Assembly: GCF_000006565.2 (NCBI RefSeq)
Contig: NC_031474.1
Coordinates: 2,701,662-2,765,661 of the forward strand
Length of the DNA stretch: 64,000 bases
From: Toxoplasma gondii ME49
Taxonomy: Eukaryota; Apicomplexa; Conoidasida; Eucoccidiorida; Sarcocystidae
Direction: 5' to 3'
The translations under genes were made by a program, and so were the position numbers. Each line of letters opens with the position of its first letter. Positions within the stretch are counted from its first letter, which is position 1. The notes beneath the pieces were generated by a model. It did no database searches. It saw only the letters and a list, made by a program, of their open reading frames with translations, and was not told the origin of the DNA. Shown one piece after another: positions 1 to 13,400 of this stretch.

Positions 1-3000
1 GAAGAAGTGACAGAAGCTGAGGAAGAAGAAGAGACAGAGGCTGAAAAAGGAGAAGAAGAAGAAGAGACAGAATCTGAGGCACAGGATAGAGAGAGAACGT
101 GAGGACTCATAAGGGGGGTCGCGGAGTCCTTTTGAATCTCGGCATGCGACGGAGAAGAGAACGAGGAGGGAGACTGTGAAGCAGCGACTGGAAAAGAGGA
201 AGAAGGAAAGGAGGAAGGATAGAACGGATCAGGAGATCCGTTGGGCTCCACCCAACAGACAGATCGTGTTACAGCGGGTTCCTGGCGATGAGACGCATGC
301 AGGCGGAAGCGCTTGGAGAAACAGGCTGTGGAAAAAATTCAGAGACATGTCACTGAGCCTCAAGGTATCTCGTCTTCATCGACGACTTGATTCCGAAGCA
401 CGACATCGAAACAGACTGCTTCTCTTGAGAGTCCTTGGCCTCATCCTTCTCCTGCCCTCAACAATTCCTCAACACACGGGGGAAGGCGCTCTTCCCTACA
501 AGCCTAGAACCTGACGCTACACTGTCTCCGCTTCTCGTTTCTCTCTCCCTCTCCGTATATAAAATGTATCTATCTATCTATCTATCTATATATATATATA
601 TATATATATTTGTCTTTATACAGATACACGTATGAATTTATATATACATATATATATATATATATGAATTTCGTTTTCTCAGCATGTAAAAGAGAATGGC
701 CGCCGTCTGGATGACGCATGACGCCATTCCGATGTCTTGCCTTTCCGGGAGGATTTCCTTAGAGGCAGCCCCACACGGCAGAGCCCAGTCTCCTTCCTTC
801 AGATGTCTCTCCCAACATCATACCGGATTGCCTTCGCTCTTTCGGTCAGCACTGAGGGAAGGACAAATGCGTGCAGCAAACAGTCTGGCTCTTGATGTCT
901 CCTTTACCATTTCAACTTACAGCGAGCTGTGCGGTGAGTCACTCTCCAGAGATCAGCCTGATGTTGATGAAAAAGCGTCCTGTCGATCGCTTGCTGGTGC
1001 TGTCCCCTAGCCACAGCCTGGCAACAGCGGCCCTGCCGATTCCAGACTGAAACACTGGCTCCGCCGTCCAGAAGCTGCTGCACCACCTTCACATTCCCTG
1101 CATGCGCTGCAGAACAAAGAAACGGATACTAAAAAGTACACAAGTGCATGTATATATATATATATATAGACATACTTATAATTATACGTGTACCAACTGC
1201 ATATATATATATATATATATATATAAACTTCCGACGGCGCTTGCGGGAATGTCTGAACTGTCTAGCCAAGTGTATGTATACCTGAGTTCGTGACTGTGGC
1301 ATTCATCAAACGAGAAGTAGTCCCCGTGTGTCCGCCTGCCGCCTTTTTCAATCCACCTGAAACTTCCGTCCTTCCATTTATATATATATATATATATATG
1401 TATGTATATTTACACCTGAATGCAGCGACATAGCTGCTGACATATATTGGTATGTCCTCGAGTTCATGTATACGAAAGTCCGAATACATGGATATATGTA
1501 TATGTGTGTATGTGTAGAGAGGAACCACAAGTTGGTCGACGCGCTGAGGCGTCGCAACATGTCATGAGCAGTTTTGGATGCTGGAAATCTTCTTCACTTG
1601 ACTGGGACTGAACAAGACAAGATGAACGGGAAGCAACCGACCTGCAAGGTGGAGAGCCGTCCAGAGGTGCGTGCCGCCTCTTAGGTTGAGGTCGAAGGTG
1701 AATGGGCAAACGAACTTGAGTGATGTGTATTGGAGAATGTCGAAATCTCCAGCTTCCGCGAGAATGCCTGCCGGGAGCACTTCGTCTTCGTTCCATGTTG
1801 CGTTCTCTCTTGGATAAAGGCTTTCTGCTTCGCCGTTGACTTCCCGACGGAGTTCTTCGCTTCTTCTCGCCAGAGCAACGACTGCAGCCGTCACGGCCTC
1901 TGCCGCAACGACTCCTGCCGAGGAGGTCTGCAGCTGCTGCCACAGAAAACGAAGGCGAGCTTCGTCCCTGCCATAGACACAACTGGGAGATCTCTTGCGT
2001 CCAGAAGGAGAACTCGGCCGAGAGGCCTCCTTCTCCTCTGCCTCGGTAGTCTTCGTTTTCGCGCCTTTCCTCTCCTCCGTTTCCTCTGTTCCCTTCCGCC
2101 CTCTACGCTGTCTACTCGCTTCTCTCTCTCGCAGGGCAGAACGAAGCGCTGGCGACTGAGACGCAGCCACAAGAAAGGGATTCACCATGAGACTCGAAGA
2201 GGAAGAGGAGGAGGCAGCAGTAGAAGAAGAGGAAGAAGAGGAAGAAGCAGAAGAAGAGGAAGAAGAGGAAGAAGAAGAGGAAGAAGAAGAAGTTTCGTAC
2301 GGACAGGTGTTTGAGTTAGACAACCCATGCGCGCATTCGCTTCCTCCACTGCTTTCCCTCTCTGAAGTCTTCTCTCTCGCTGTCGTTGCCTGTTTTGCCA
2401 CGGCCGCTTCTGCCTGAGATCCGCAAGACTGGCGCGGAGTCTCGTTTTCCCTGTCTCGTCCGCGTCTCCAATCAACCCACATGTCTCCGGACGGCACCCC
2501 CTCCCGCCAGAGGGGGGATCTCTCAGCCTCCTTCCAGTCGCTTGTGTCTGCCCGCGTCTCCTTCCTCGCTCCCTGGACTGCCGAGGAGAGGCAGGAGGAC
2601 CCAGCTTCGGCGGCTCGCGTGTACAGTCGGGTCGCTGCGAGCAAACAGCTGGTGGGCGCGAGGAAGTCGGCGCGCTCTGCATGCTCGCAAGTCCCCCTGA
2701 GGCAGCGCGGCGGCGTCAGGAAGGACAGCTCCGCGGAAAACCACAGCGCAAAGATTTGCCCTCGCCGAGCCGCCAAGTGCATGGCTCCCCACCTGTCGTT
2801 GTTCAGCTGGTTGGCGCGAATGCACAGACGAATCTCAGAAGAAAGCAGAGCAGAAAACGACCTGGGGAAGCGAGCGAACGAAGGCAGAAGGTGAGCAGAA
2901 GAAGAGGAAGAAGAGGATGAAGACGACCCAGGGACGACCCGAGACGAGAGAGAAGGCGAGGATGCCTGGGCGTATGTGGGTGCTCTTTGGGCGTCCGACC

Positions 3001-6000
3001 ATGCGTTTTCGTTTCGTTTGTTCGCAGCGGACTCAGTGGTGCCGTCCTCGAGAGACATCGCGGGCAGGAGCAGAGGGAGGCTGTGCGCGTCCTTGCCCTC
3101 TGCGTTCGGATGGCGAAGAAGAAGAAGACCGACTTCCACAGCAGCTGGCAGAGGCTCTCCAAGCAGCGCGAGGAAGTGCAACCGAGCTCGAGAGTACTCG
3201 CTCTTTGTCTCTCTCTCCCGAGTCCTGGAAGGCGGAGGAGCAGATGGATTCGGACTGCCGGACTCGCCTCCCGAGGAAAACGCTCGCACACAAGAACTCG
3301 CCTCCTCTCCCCCGCTACAGCCCACGCTCTTGGGTCTCTCGGCCTTTCTCTCGCAACTCGTCTCCTCCTCATCATTTCTCTCCTTCCCTCTCGAACTCGC
3401 CGCCTCGACGCGTCTCCGAGTTGGACCGAGAAATGAAGAAGAGGAAGGCGCGGATGAAGGAATGCGAGGAGGACTTGACGTAGAAAAGGAGGAGAGAGCA
3501 GCGGGGCTGGCTCTGCGTCGTTGGGAGCTTCTCAGCGTCTCGAGGACAGCTGGGTCTAGGTCCGGACAGCCTTTGTCGAAAACGGAGAAAAGCACATGCA
3601 ACGCAGTGTTTCCGTCCGCGTCGACCGCGGTCGGGTCTGCTCCCGCATGCAGCAGAAGCGCACACAAAGAAAAGTCGAACATGACAGTTGCGACATGCAA
3701 AGGCGTTCCGTAAGTCCCTGCCCCAGAATTCAAGAGGTGATACGCCGCCAGCACCCGCCGCTGAAACACAGAGAGCTCTCCACTCACAGGGCAAGAAGGA
3801 GAAGCGGCAGAGCAAGGCGGGAGATTGAGACTCGATGACGTGGACCGGTGTTGGGAGACTCCAGGCACTGGATAGGGAAGAAGAAGAAGAGTGGATCCGA
3901 GGGACTCTGGATGAACGGCCGCTCGATTTTTCGCGCTCTTATCGTCGCGCGCCTTTGCCTCCGTTGTCTCCAGACGCGTTGCAACAGCTCGCAGCCGTGC
4001 TGCGGCCTCCTCCGCGAGGAGGGCAACGAGGTTGAACTGGTTCTCTTTGACGGCCAGGAAGAGCGGCGAAGCCGCGTCCGCGTCGAGGGCGTTGAAGTCT
4101 GCCGGCAGACCCCGCAGCAACGCACGAGCGACGCCTTCATGGCCATCCAAAGCCGCTACATGTAGGCGCGTCCTCCGCATCGCGTCTCGCGCCAGAACGA
4201 CGTCGGCGGCGAAGGCCTGGGCAATCGAACGCCGGACTTCCACCACACAGAGAGAAAACAGGAGGGCGGAAACCCCGTGAGGCAGCGAAGAGGAAAACGC
4301 AGCCGCGGGGAACAGATGCACAAGAGACGAGAGAGAGGACGAGCTAGAGGAGGACCAAGGCGAGGAGGGAGAAGGAAAGGAGGAAGACAAGCCTGCTGGG
4401 CCGTTCAAGGCAGAAAGGAGGTGACGAGCCTTCGCGAGGAGACGAGGCGCAGGGTTCGTCTCTGGACACACCCACTCGGCGACATCCGTGGAGAAGAAGT
4501 GAACAAATTCCAGAAAGGAAATGCAACAGGGACATGCGGAAGAGAACGGCGAGTTTGAAGAAGCCGCCGAGGAAGGCGACGAAGAAGAGATCGAGGCTGG
4601 AAGGAGGAGGGATGCGGGGGTGCTTGCCAAGTCCGTACCCAGCCAAGGAGCGAGTGGAGCAGCTTCTTGTCTGTCTCGCGAGGCGAGAGAGGCAACAGCG
4701 AACAACTCCGTCTCTGTCCGCGTTCCTTCCTCCAAGCTGCTTCTCTCAGCTGTTCCGGCCTGCATGTTTTCCACCATCTGGGCAAATCGAGAGCACGGTT
4801 GAGACCCACAGAGAAGCAGGCGGTCCTCGTGAGGCCTCAAGCCAGAGCCTGAATCGGTTTCCCCTGTCTGCAAGGCAGCGTTTCCAAGGTGCGCATCTGT
4901 GGATCTGGCATGCATGCGACTCCCGAGCTCTCCAGATTCGCCAGCTCGTCCACCGTGCTTCCCCGCCGCCTCCGCCTCGCATGCATCTCCTCCTCCCTGC
5001 TTCCGAGCAGAAGGTCGCTCGGCTTCCCCTTCAGCTGCCGCTTCCACTTTCCGAAGCAGCGCCGCAGCCTGTGCATGCAACCACGCTTCCAGAGCCCGCA
5101 GTCGAGAGAGGAACTGGCGCATGAGAGAGCCGCGAACGACGCGGGGAAACGGCGGCGAGGTGTATCTGAGCCAGTCGAGCGAGAGCGTTCGGAGACGTGG
5201 AAGTCGGTGGAGCCCCAGAGGCAAAAGAGTGAAGACATTGCAGTCTACATGCACCTGAACCAAGTTTTCGAAAAACACTCCAGACGCGTTCGCTCCAGAT
5301 GGACCTGGAGAAGAACAGAGAAGGAACGAAATGTCCCCGAGGAAGTTGCAGTCGACGCGAAGCTTCCGCAGAGGCGAAGCTCCCTTCTCTGCGCCTCTTT
5401 CGTCTCTCCCTCCCTGCTTCTCGTCTCTGGACGGCGCATCCCTGTTCGCTTCCTCTGAATCTCGAGGCGCGTGCAAGGCGTCTCGGGGTCGCGTTGCTGT
5501 CTTGGACTTCTGATCGTCGAGGCGTCTGTTCTCCAGCGCCGCGCTGGGGAAAATGGTTAGGAAATTCGAGCTCAGCGAGAGCTTCTTCAGCGCCGGGAGA
5601 GTGAGGACAGCGGACGGCACGGCCGTCAGGACGTTTCCGTCGAGCAGAAGCGTCTCCAGGTGTACGAGGCAGTCGATAGATTCTGGAAGGGCAGCGATGT
5701 TGTTTGATCGCAAGTCCAGCACTTGGAGCGACGGCAAGAGCGAAAAGAAGCCGCCTGCTGGCGCCTCCAAAGGCCTCGCTGCGACGTCGCGCCTCTGGGA
5801 GTCCGAGAAAAGGCTTCGCTTCTCTTCGCCGTCCGTTGTGCCGCTCTCTGATTCGTCCGCCGCTCGATCTCGATCAGAACGACGCGCGTCGTCCACCTCT
5901 GCAGCTGCATGCACGTAGAAGTCCGGCGCGAAGTGAGAAACTCCGCAGTCCGAGGCTCGGAGTTCGAGGACAGAGAGACCCTCCAGAGGCAATCCCCAGA

Positions 6001-7117
6001 CGAGCTCTGGACTCAAGCACGGACATCCTTCTCCTCGGAGTGCTGGAGGTTGGCCTTCTCGTCCGGCCGCGCCGCATCCACCTTGGAATCCGAGAGAGGT
6101 CGGCAGAGACGAAGTCGGCAGAGACGAAGTCGACTCAACAGGAGACAGTCTCGAAATATGGAGGACGCACGCGCTCTCGTCCGCGGCTCTCGGGGAACCC
6201 CGCGGCTCCGCAGAGGGAGTCCTCGCTCCGCAGCCTCTCTCTGGACTCGAACGGTGTCTTTCAGCAAACAGCGAGGCCGCGCTCGGCACCGCAAGTCTCA
6301 GCTGCTCCCTCTCTGCGGGAACGTCGAGTTCCTCCTCGCTTTCTTCATGGCGCCGCTTCCGCTTCTGGAGCGACACTACAACAGTCGGCTTCTCAAGGGT
6401 CTCAGAGTCAACCGACGAAGCGGATGAAGACGAGAAGACGGAGACGCACTTTCCAGGAAGGCGCAAAGGGAAGTAAACCGAGAGAGAAGCCGCGGGAGTC
6501 GTCAGGCCACCCGAGTCCTTCTTCGCCATGCGCTGCACCTGATCCCAAGACTTGGTGTACAAGAACTGCTTTCGCCGCCGGAGTCTCGCAGAGTGAGGAG
6601 TCACTCCCTCGCCCTGGGGAGGTTGAGGAAGACTTGCCGTCTTCGCGTCGCCAGACACGGCGGGGAGGGTCCGCAGCTTTTCTCCGCAGCTTCCCGGCGC
6701 TTCCTCGCTCCTTCGATCCGAGGACGGACGCCCGGAAGACGGTACCGACATCAGGAAAGCCTTCCCCTCGGCCTTCGAATCAACAGACACCCCACTGCCC
6801 GAGAGCTCAACCGCCGACCCTTGGCCAGGTGTACGTACACCCGACGGCTGAGACGCGACGACGGCAGGCACGCAGCGCACGCGCGGCGGCGGCGAGCGGT
6901 CGCAGCGAGCCTCGCATGCGCTCTCTTCTGCGGATTTCTGGGAGGAAAGAATGTCGCGATAAGATACGATTTTTGAGTCTGGTCTCGCGGCTTCTCCGAC
7001 GGCGCTGGAGCGCGAAGCGGAAGAGGGAGAGACGGGAGCCGAAACCGCGTCCGACGACGCGGTGAAGGTCCCTAGATCTCCCTCCTCGGAAGGCTGCTGC
7101 AAGACGCGTTGCCACAT
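1..7117 (-). CDS. Leucine-rich-repeat and ankyrin-repeat protein (3' end outside window)
   Basis: Exon 1 is 7117-1642 (about 1,825 residues), exon 2 is 1106-921, and a probable exon 3 runs from 325 off the left edge. The open frame reaches 7195, but the first ATG is at 7117 (MWQRVLQQ). Residues about 457-530 and 583-670 hold typical LRRs (LQVLDLRSNNIAALPESI, LETLLLDGNVLTAVPSAV, LKKLSLSSNFLTIFPSAA). Ankyrin-type units follow at about 980-1040, 1130-1175 (GTPLHVA, HAGADPTAVDADGNTALHVL), 1440 and 1820. Splicing exon 1 to exon 2 rebuilds an ankyrin consensus, LHLA/AHAGN, followed by VKVVQQLLDGGASV, which supports the join although the donor is GTCGGT. Exon 3 fits the phase, follows TTTTTCCACAG, and is Ser-rich and open to the edge. 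Long Ser runs separate the repeats. Both repeat types are protein-binding scaffolds; the partner and function are unknown. The join to exon 3 is the least certain part. Confidence 0.72.
564..665. repeat. TATC/TA compound microsatellite
   Basis: A short (TATC)n run passes into (TA)n, then a second (TA)n block. It lies in the intron between the proposed exons 2 and 3 of the LRR-ankyrin gene. Two further TA blocks in the preceding intron are at about 1150-1225 and one at about 1378-1400. Confidence 0.9.
2196..2292. repeat. Polypurine trinucleotide tract coding for poly-Ser
   Basis: An almost pure (GAR)n tract on the plus strand. On the minus strand it is read in frame as a run of serines broken by a few alanines inside the LRR-ankyrin gene. 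The plus-strand poly-Glu reading is a shadow. Confidence 0.85.
6827..6845 (+). repeat. Palindrome-family copy (exact core)
   Basis: AGGTGTACGTACACCCGAC; core GTGTACGTACAC. It lies inside exon 1 of the LRR-ankyrin gene (minus-strand reading SGVRTPG). Confidence 0.75.
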
Positions 7118-10100
7118 GGCGGCGAGGCTGATACTGAGGCAAATAGAGACATGGAATCGAAGAAAGGGTCTCGGACTTGGCAGAGGCTCTATCACTCGCT
7201 GCGATGCTGAATTCCCTCTCTCTCCTCTTCAGTCTAACAAGGTCAGCGGGGAAACGGGTCGGCTTCTCGCGTGCGGTTTTGCGGTATTGGAGAGGCTCGA
7301 CCGAACGAAGTAGAGGAAACGCCTCTCTGGAGTCCTCGGCGGTACTCCCAAGTGTATATACACCTCGACTCGGAAGCGGAAACTCGGTGGATGTCGTCCA
7401 TCTGAAAAGCCGCTGCAGTAAAGTGCCACGACAGCAAAGGAGCGCCTACAAAAACCGCAGCGGACGAACCGTGTTTGCGTTGATTTGAGGCAGGTGCTCC
7501 CGCAGACTGCTACAGGGCAAGGCGGGCAGACGCCATTTGAGTTTTTCCTCACAATGAAAGGCTAAAGAACTTTATCGAATTCGTTGCCAAAACGCCTTTC
7601 TGCGCCTGCAGAAACAGCTCAAAAACCTCGCAGAGAGAGCCGCCGGCTCTGCGGAGTCAACGCGCCTAAAAGCGCCTGAGGTCAATGGACGGGCAGGACA
7701 CAGCAGGGCACAATTCATGGCTCGTAAGCGTAGGACAGACCTTGAAACGAGGCCCAAGACTTCGTTCAATCGAGTACCCTAGTACCGTTCGGAACGAATC
7801 GCACCTCTTCGCGAAACGCACGATCCTCAGTAGTTGCCGGAAATCCTCAAAGGCATCCAGTCTCCTCGCTCGAACTCGACTGCAGGACCGTTCTCCGCCG
7901 AGGTCTGATTGTTTCTTGCCAAAGGTAATCGAAGTTCCTCTAGAGACGCACAATGCACAGTCTGGCTCGAATCCGCACAGAGACGTCAGGTGCAGGGGCA
8001 TTAAAGAGAAGCGGGAGTGAGAGGTTGAACGTGTAGAGAAAAGGGGAAGAATTGAGTTTTCCAAGAGCCGGAACAGTTCGGTGCTACTCTCGAGAGGACT
8101 GGCAAGGCAGCGAGGGACGAGGCGGCGACCTGGGGTGGCGGCTGACCAGTGAAGAGCAGCCGGACGGATTGCACAGCACGAGGCCTTCTCAGAGCGACTT
8201 TGCCAAGCGGTTGACAAGGAGTGGAAATGAGAAAAAAGAATTGAAGGCAACGGAAGGAACCCTAAGAAAGCTCAAAACTTGCGCTAGACGGGAAGAACGG
8301 TGAGCTGGAGAAGAGGCGCCAGCCGACGAAAAGGAGCACGGCGACTAACCGCGAAAACACTAGCCACGGAGAGAGTGGAATCTCAGGAGAAGATGAAGAC
8401 AAAGCATTTTAGAAGAACTCGAAGAAAAAGAGGTCTAGCTCGTGAGCAGAAAACGGGAACAAGGAAGCTCACTCGATATGTTGTGCTGTGCCAGAAGACA
8501 CTTTTCGAAGGGGAGCAATTTCCGGTGTACGTCCACTGGAGGTGGGGACCCGCGTCTGCTTTACATGCAACTTTTTCCTCAAAAACAAGCGAGTCCTTCT
8601 ATGAGAGATCCCTTTTTGGAAAAGGAAAACCAACGGCCAAGCGTCAAGAGCAGCGCCGCGACCCGAGGCCTCTTCGGACGTCCTTGGCTCTCGGCGTCCA
8701 CCCTCGCGGGAGGCGGGCGCCCCCTCGCTCCCTCGGTATCGGGAAAAAGCGCCGTTTCGAGAGGCGCTTCCATTTTCTGGACTCTGGCTACAGTGGTTTT
8801 CTTCCGCGCTTCTCGAGACTCCCTTTTCTCGAGAGGAACGCGGCTTTAAACCGCTAGAATTCCAGCTGCCTGTCCTACGTGTCCTCCCGCCTCTCTCGCG
8901 TCTAGCGAGGAGTCTGTGCCCCCAGCTGTTCGCGGGAGAGGCAGGGAGGCGAGCGTTTGCCTCTCCTTCTTGGTTAAAAGACCATTCTTGTCTCGAAAAA
9001 AAGGAGGACATTTGAAGGGGACATTGACGGCGCCTCCGGCTCCGTGTGCAGCGGCCTTCTGCTTGCCTCGTGACTGAAGAAAAGGTAGACCTCTTCCCGT
9101 CTCCAGACTCAACAAGGGGGAAGCGTAGTCCAGTCTCAAAGAAGCCAGCAAGTCCGCAAACGCGCGCTCCTCGCCGGTGGCGCCAGTGAAGACAAGCGTA
9201 CTGGAGGCGGCGGTTTCAGGAGGGGGGTTGCTGTCAGTTTTCTGACGCCCTTGCTTCTTCCGGATGACACGAACGAGAAAAGACACAAAGTTCTGCTCTC
9301 TGGGCGTTTTCGAGTCCAGTTTTTATCTGCCTTTCGAGACGCAGACTGTTCAGAAATGCACTCCCCCGATCGAGGTTCCACGCACAGTTCTACAGGCTAC
9401 TTTTCTCACACCGGAAGACTAGGTGTGCTTTCACCACCCCAGAAAAGAATCCAAGCAGCCCGCTCCAGATTGAGAGAAGCGTGTCTCGCTTTCTTTTCTG
9501 CGTGCCATTCTGTTACTGGTACGTTTTCTCTCCCTCGAGTTCACTCCAGCAGGAGACTTGTTTTCGTTCTCCGGTTCTCCGATTCGCTTTTTCAGATTCG
9601 CAGGTTGAAGACAACCTCTCTTCGGTCGAAAAGCAGTTGCTGTCGGCTGTCTCCTCCCCCCTCTCCCGGCCGTGTGCCTTGCGGGTTCGCCTCTGCCCTC
9701 TCGGCGGCGTTCGTCTTTGCATTTCTCTTTTTATCTTCTTCTCTTTCTCTCAGTCGCTCTTCTTTTTCTCAGACACAGCCAGGCCTCTGTCTCCCTCCAC
9801 TCTTCTGCGTTCGCGCCACTTCGCCGTCGACTGCCTGCATCAAGCTCCGCCCCCCTCGGCGTACGTACACCTCACCTCTCAGAAGTTGCGAATGCGCTTC
9901 TCTCGCCTTCTTCTCAGTTCTTTGTTGCCTTGTGTTTTTGTTCACTGGGCAGCGCATGCACTGACTTGCTTCTCTCGAAAAAAAACGGTGTCGACCCGTC
10001 CCTCCGTCCTCGCGCTTCCACTGTCTCCGTCCCTCCTCCATCCTCCTCACGTCCGGTCTGTTGCCGCTCCGTCCTCGTTTTCTCTCCCCCGGAGTCGCTT

Positions 10101-10493
10101 CTCTCTTTTTATTTTTTGCACTGTTTTCTCCAGTCCGTCCTGTGCGAAAAGAGAAGGCTTCTCTCCTGAAAACGACGTCGCTGCCGCTCCCCTCCAGGTG
10201 TCTGGGTCGTGCAACTCCTCAGTTTCTCCGCGCACCTCTGATGCATCGCTTTCATTTTTCCACTTGTTTTCAGGGTGCTCTACAAGCGTCGACTCGCATC
10301 TTTGTGTCGGCTCCCTCATGCTGTGCGTCTCTCAGATTTGACGTCTGTCGCTTTTTCTTTTGCTTTCTCCATCTGCAAGAGATCAGAGCCTCAAGCACGG
10401 TATCCATCCAGACCCTGTGGACATCCACCGGACGCGGGAGACACCCGAGAGAGGAGAAGACCGATTTCTTCAGAAACGAAAAAGACAGACGAA
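7118..10493. other. Intergenic region of a divergent gene pair
   Basis: It separates the LRR-ankyrin start codon (minus, 7117) from the RPA1 start codon (plus, 10494), so it should hold both promoters and 5' UTRs. The right part (about 9250-10490) is strongly pyrimidine-rich on the plus strand, like a coccidian 5' leader. The centre (about 8100-8500) is purine-rich. Open frames of 100-290 codons occur but lack repeats, motifs or a consistent start context, so none is called. Copies of the palindrome family lie at 7351 (exact core), 8522 and 9858 (one mismatch each). Confidence 0.6.
7351..7369 (+). repeat. Palindrome-family copy (exact core)
   Basis: AAGTGTATATACACCTCGA, in the 5' flank of the LRR-ankyrin gene, about 235 bp upstream of its ATG. 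Confidence 0.7.
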
Positions 10494-13400
10494 ATGACGG
10501 CCGCACAAGTCGCCTCACAGGGGTGAGTGTCCAAGGTGGCACTACCGGAAGGCGGCCAGAGAGGGCCGAGCCTCCCGTCTCTGGAACTCCGACATCTCTG
10601 CCTGATTCTTCGCGAGACTTTCTTGCGCTCGTCTGCCCTCTGGGCGGACCTGCCCTATCCGCGAGAAATAGGCAGAACAAAAGTTTTTGTTGCAAGTAGC
10701 CGGCACTGCAAAGAGAGCAAGCATGGTAGCGAAACACCGAAGTGTGTGTCGAGGACGCGAATCGCGCAGACAGGCTCTGGAGCGGCTGAACGCCCCGGAA
10801 GGCTTCCCCTGAGGTGTACATACACCCGACGAACTGGGAGGCTGAGGAATCTGAACCTCGCCGTTTTGTTGGTCTGTTCCGCGTCTGAGGCATGAGTGTT
10901 TGGTTGATCGTGCTCACCTATTCTCTCCTTCGCAATTGCTTGTCTCTCGTTTTTTCGAAGGCGGCGCTTCACATCAGAGAGGGACTCGTCCGCGGACTGC
11001 GGTTTTCTCCCTGAGGTTCTCTCGACTGCATGCGTCCTTGTTTCTGTGCACTCAGCGGAGTCAAGTACTGCTGCCTGAAGACTCTGAACCCCTACGTCGT
11101 GCGCTGGCGTCTGAAAGTTCGCGTGGTGGAGCGGACGGATCTGATGTCGACGAAGAATGCGCGCCAGTTCTTTACAGCAGACTTGAAAGACGCGTCGGTA
11201 GGCAAGACGTCCCAGTTGAGTTCCGTTGCTTCTCCTCGGCCTGAGCTTTCTCGCAGTTCTGTTCTCCAGCCTTGTGGCCGTGCAGCGCAGGACTCGCCCG
11301 TCGTCGCGACACTTTGGTGGAGTTTCACGGCCGCCTCCACACCTGCGTCGTTCTCTCGGAGTCGGCGCTGTTGTCTCATTGTGCCGCCTTCGCTTCTCTG
11401 GTCGACGCGAACTTCCCTTTGTTTTGTGAAGATGTGTAGTGTCCTTCTGGGAGATCCTGAAGCTTTCATTCTCCTCCTTCATCTCTGTTGATCGTCTGTC
11501 TTCTCGCTCTCGTCTTGCCCTCACTCGGCCGGCTTCGCGGAGAAACAGGCGCAAGTCCTCCTTTGTTCGGACGCGTTCCTGTCCTCGTCCACTTCTTTTC
11601 TTGAGCTCCCTCCTTCGCATTGCCTGCTGCGTTTTTCGCTTCTCTGCGTTCGCAGGGCGAGGTAATTCGCGCGGTCTTCTGGGGTGACGCTGCCGAGCAC
11701 TGGAGTCCAGTTCTCAAACAAGGCAAGGTAGGAGTTTACCGACAAGAAGAATCCAAGACAAATGGGAGAAAGGGGAGTGTAAATCGGACACAATCAGGAG
11801 ACACTGGAGGACACTCTGAGTGAGGCTTCGAGGTTGAGAGGAAGAAGTTGCCTCATTTTCGTCTTTGAAATGCTTCTCTGCGCCCACACAAACAGAAGGC
11901 ATGCTTGTCTCGTGCTCTTCGAAGATACACATTCCTCAGTCTCTGCATGCTCCTGTTGATACGGTCCCGTCTCCAAACTCATCGAGCTCCCTACGCATGC
12001 ACATATTTTTCCTGCAATTAACTCAGTGAATAGACATGCGGACGCACCAATAAATCTGTAAATGAGTCTATGTGGAAGAATGTTTGATTTTTTTGTCCGG
12101 GTGGTTTCCGTGCCCAGGTGTATCAGATGAGCAAGGGCAGAGTGCAAGTGGCGAACAAGCGATTCAACACGGTCGGGCACCAGTACGAATTAGTATTTTA
12201 CCGCGATTCGGAAATCACAGAAGTTGCTGACGAAGGCGACATCTCCACTGCGCGAAAGTGAGGCGAAACATGCAAATCGCTGCATCTTTAGTGTCTCCTC
12301 CGTTTTCATTTCTTACCGCTCAGCGTCGCCGCCCGATCTCTTTGCCTTATGAGTGAAAACGAATGAGTTTTGTCCACTCCGCTCGTGTGTTTCAGTCGCT
12401 CGCCGCACTGCTGAATCGCTCAGCTTCCCATTCCTGCACTGCCCTTCTCTGGAGTGTCTAGACCGCCGACGGAGTGTCCGGTCGGAGACGCAACAGAGCG
12501 AACATTCTACACGACCTTCTTTCCTGTTTTTCAACTGTTTCGGAGTCCGCAGTTCTCTCTTGTTTTCCTTCGCTTTGTCAACGGGTTTCGCTGTCAGAGA
12601 AGCATGTTTCTTTGTGGTTCTTGTTTGTGTCTAAGAAGGTGAATCATTTGCCTTCGTCGTCTTTGCTGTTGCGCAGGTTGAAGGCGCTAATGAGTCTGAG
12701 AGACATCGCAGAATCGAAGCGCGAGTTGCCTTTCTTCGCAGATGTCCTCGTTGTCGTGGTCGAGTCTCAGGTGAGAGTTCGAAGAGGTTTCTTTGCTTTT
12801 CAGTTTTCCGCCTGTACGCGCAATGGACAGAGATCTAGACCTTCCCAGCCGTGTGTCTCCAGGCTCGGCTGCCTTCTCGGTCGCGGGGTCACCTGCTTGG
12901 CAGGAGGCCTGGAGAAAAGGCGAAGGCAGCACAGTGGGAGGGACGAACGCGGAGAACTAGAGAGGCTGAAAGAGAGACGCGAAGCGGGCAGAAGGAACGC
13001 AGCGGCGAGCCGCTCCGACTCGAGATGCGAATGTCGCGTTTTTTCTCATGTTCTCGTGCCTTTCGTGTGTACATGCAGCCGGTCACTTCCGTCGTGTCGA
13101 AGAAAACCGGCGAAGAATTCAAACGCAGAAATGTGAAAGTTGTGGATCGCTCGCAGTACGAAATGGAAATCTCGCTCTGGGGGAATCAGGTACGTGGACG
13201 CGCCATCTCTGTTTTCCTCTCCTGACACTTCATCTCTCGATTTCTACTACTGCCTATCCATGCCTGGGCCGCTTCCTCCTTTTTCCTCAACGTTATATAT
13301 GCATATATATATCTATATATATATATATATATGTATATTTGTGCGAATGCATGTGTGTATCTGGGTACGGAGATACGTATGTGTGACAAGTGCTGTTAAA

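Noticed and set aside
2187..2417. Plus-strand poly-Glu ORF
   Set aside because: It is the antisense reading of the poly-Ser tract in the LRR-ankyrin gene.
8300..9286. ORFs of 146-185 codons on both strands in the intergenic region
   Set aside because: They are Arg-rich, lack recognisable motifs, overlap each other and have no coccidian start context.
13301..13389. ORFs with runs of Tyr-Ile (YIYIYI)
   Set aside because: They are translations of (TA)n microsatellites; the same applies to similar ORFs across the window.
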